DNA of 21,341 nucleotides, taken from positions 1-21,341 of the forward strand of contig CAZZHQ010000040.1 in assembly GCA_964654015.1 (NCBI GenBank). Reading direction: 5' to 3'. The notes under the pieces are model-generated. The model did no database searches. It saw only the letters and a list, made by a program, of their open reading frames with translations, and was not told the origin of the DNA. Origin of the DNA: JAUUZT01 sp964654015 (lineage in GTDB: Bacteria; Chloroflexota; Dehalococcoidia; GIF9; AB-539-J10). The position numbers and the translations under genes are program-made. Within the stretch, counting starts at the first letter, position 1. Every line of letters starts with the position of its first letter. Shown here piece after piece: positions 20,713-21,341 of the stretch.

Positions 20713-21341
20713 ATGAGAGTCAGCATACATGATATCGCCAAAATGAAACAGCGGGGAGAGAAAATACCGATGCTCACCGCCTATGACTATGTGACCGCTA
20801 AACTGATGGACGAGGCAGGAATCCCCTTCATTCTGGTAGGTGACAGCCTGGGCATGGTAATGCTCGGCTACCAGTCAACCATACAGGTCACCATGGACGA
20901 TATACTGCACCACGTAAAGGCGGTGGTCCGGGGAGCCAAGAAAGCGTTGGTGGTTGGAGATATGCCGTTTATGAGCTACCAGGTAAGTATATCGGAGACC
21001 TTGCATAACGCCGGTCGAATTATCCAGGAAGGTGGTGCGCAGGCAATCAAGCTGGAGGGTGGCGAATTAGTTGCCGGGATAGTGGAACGAATTGTCGGCT
21101 GTGGCATCCCCGTCATGGGACACCTGGGGTTGACGCCGCAGTCATCATACCAGCTGGGCGGCTTCAAGGTGCAGGGGAAAACGCCAGAGGCGGCTCGACA
21201 ACTGCTCAAGGACGCCCTGGCACTACAGCAGGCAGGCGCCTTTTCCCTGGTGCTGGAGTGCGTTCCTTCTCCTTTGGCAAAGATGATTACCGAGAAGCTG
21301 AGCATCCCCATTATAGGTATCGGTGCCGGACCGTATTGCGA
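20713..21341 (+). CDS. panB: 3-methyl-2-oxobutanoate hydroxymethyltransferase PanB (partial, 3' end beyond window)
   Basis: The first 209 residues of PanB, which makes ketopantoate from 2-oxoisovalerate and methylene-tetrahydrofolate. Conserved family parts are KIPMLTAYDYVTAKLMDEAG, LVGDSLGMVMLGY with metal ligand Asp44, VGDMPFMSY with Asp83, the IKLEGG strand, and GHLGLTPQSSYQLGGFKVQG. The segment IIGIGAGPYC near the end is also canonical. The ATG at 20713 is preceded by GGGAGG. The usual length is about 265-280 residues, so roughly a quarter is missing. It follows the DUF2520 gene and probably shares the leader at 19677-19742. Confidence 0.97.
   Translation, partial: MRVSIHDIAKMKQRGEKIPMLTAYDYVTAKLMDEAGIPFILVGDSLGMVMLGYQSTIQVTMDDILHHVKAVVRGAKKALVVGDMPFMSYQVSISETLHNAGRIIQEGGAQAIKLEGGELVAGIVERIVGCGIPVMGHLGLTPQSSYQLGGFKVQGKTPEAARQLLKDALALQQAGAFSLVLECVPSPLAKMITEKLSIPIIGIGAGPYC

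Noticed and set aside
1..21341. Integrase, transposase, tRNA or CRISPR array that would explain island mobility
   Set aside because: None was found on either strand. The flanking direct repeat is inside a protein gene, not a tRNA.

Overview
The window carries a gas vesicle (gvp) gene cluster of about 17 kb, all on the + strand. It lies inside what looks like a pantothenate locus: a 5' fragment of a DUF2520/Rossmann gene at the left edge, and an intact copy of that gene followed by panB at the right edge. The host is a bacterium of moderate GC content. The gene set (several GvpF/L, two Hsp20/GvpH, CDC48-type and ArsA-type ATPases) and a possible pan-type leader RNA make an anaerobic lineage such as Chloroflexota or Deltaproteobacteria plausible. 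No rRNA or other marker gene is present to settle this.

Layout. 7-435: truncated DUF2520 gene copy that loses homology at about base 285. 436-999: AT-rich gene-free junction DNA with a degenerate REP-like element and a good sigma70 promoter. 1000-2938: cytoplasmic NarL-type histidine kinase and LuxR-type response regulator. 2939-3262: regulatory gap. 3263-17542: main cluster with gvpA, two coiled-coil proteins (one with 58-residue repeats joined to a winged helix), a stand-alone DnaJ-type zinc-finger protein, gvpN, an AbrB-like 56-residue protein, three unrecognised or regulatory small proteins, a GvpF/L, an Hsp20, a double-AAA CDC48-like ATPase, a GvpF/L fused to a J domain, a third GvpF/L, gvpG, a small GvpA paralog (J/M/S type), a GvpK-GvpA-(GRAM-like)x2 fusion and a tandem Get3/ArsA ATPase. 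17543-17783: gap with a perfect hairpin. 17784-19558: a second Hsp20 (GvpH), gvpO, a degenerate zinc-ribbon protein and a protein with a possible TraB-like end. 19559-19792: promoter and attenuator-like leader. 19793-21341: DUF2520 gene (candidate ketopantoate reductase) and panB, cut by the window end.

How the genes fit together. GvpA is the wall protein. GvpF/L, G, J-type, K, N and O are the usual accessory set needed for nucleation and growth. The cluster adds a large protein-handling toolkit: two small heat shock proteins, a J domain welded to GvpF, a separate DnaJ zinc-finger module, a CDC48 unfoldase and a Get3-like ATPase. These would suit delivery or quality control of very hydrophobic, aggregation-prone GvpA. 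A two-component system plus three other candidate DNA-binding proteins suggests tight control. No integrase, transposase, CRISPR array or tRNA was seen. The strongest unusual points are the flanking partial gene duplication, the GvpK-GvpA-GRAM fusion, the split DnaJ parts, the repeat/wHTH fusion and the pan-gene leader with mutually exclusive hairpins.
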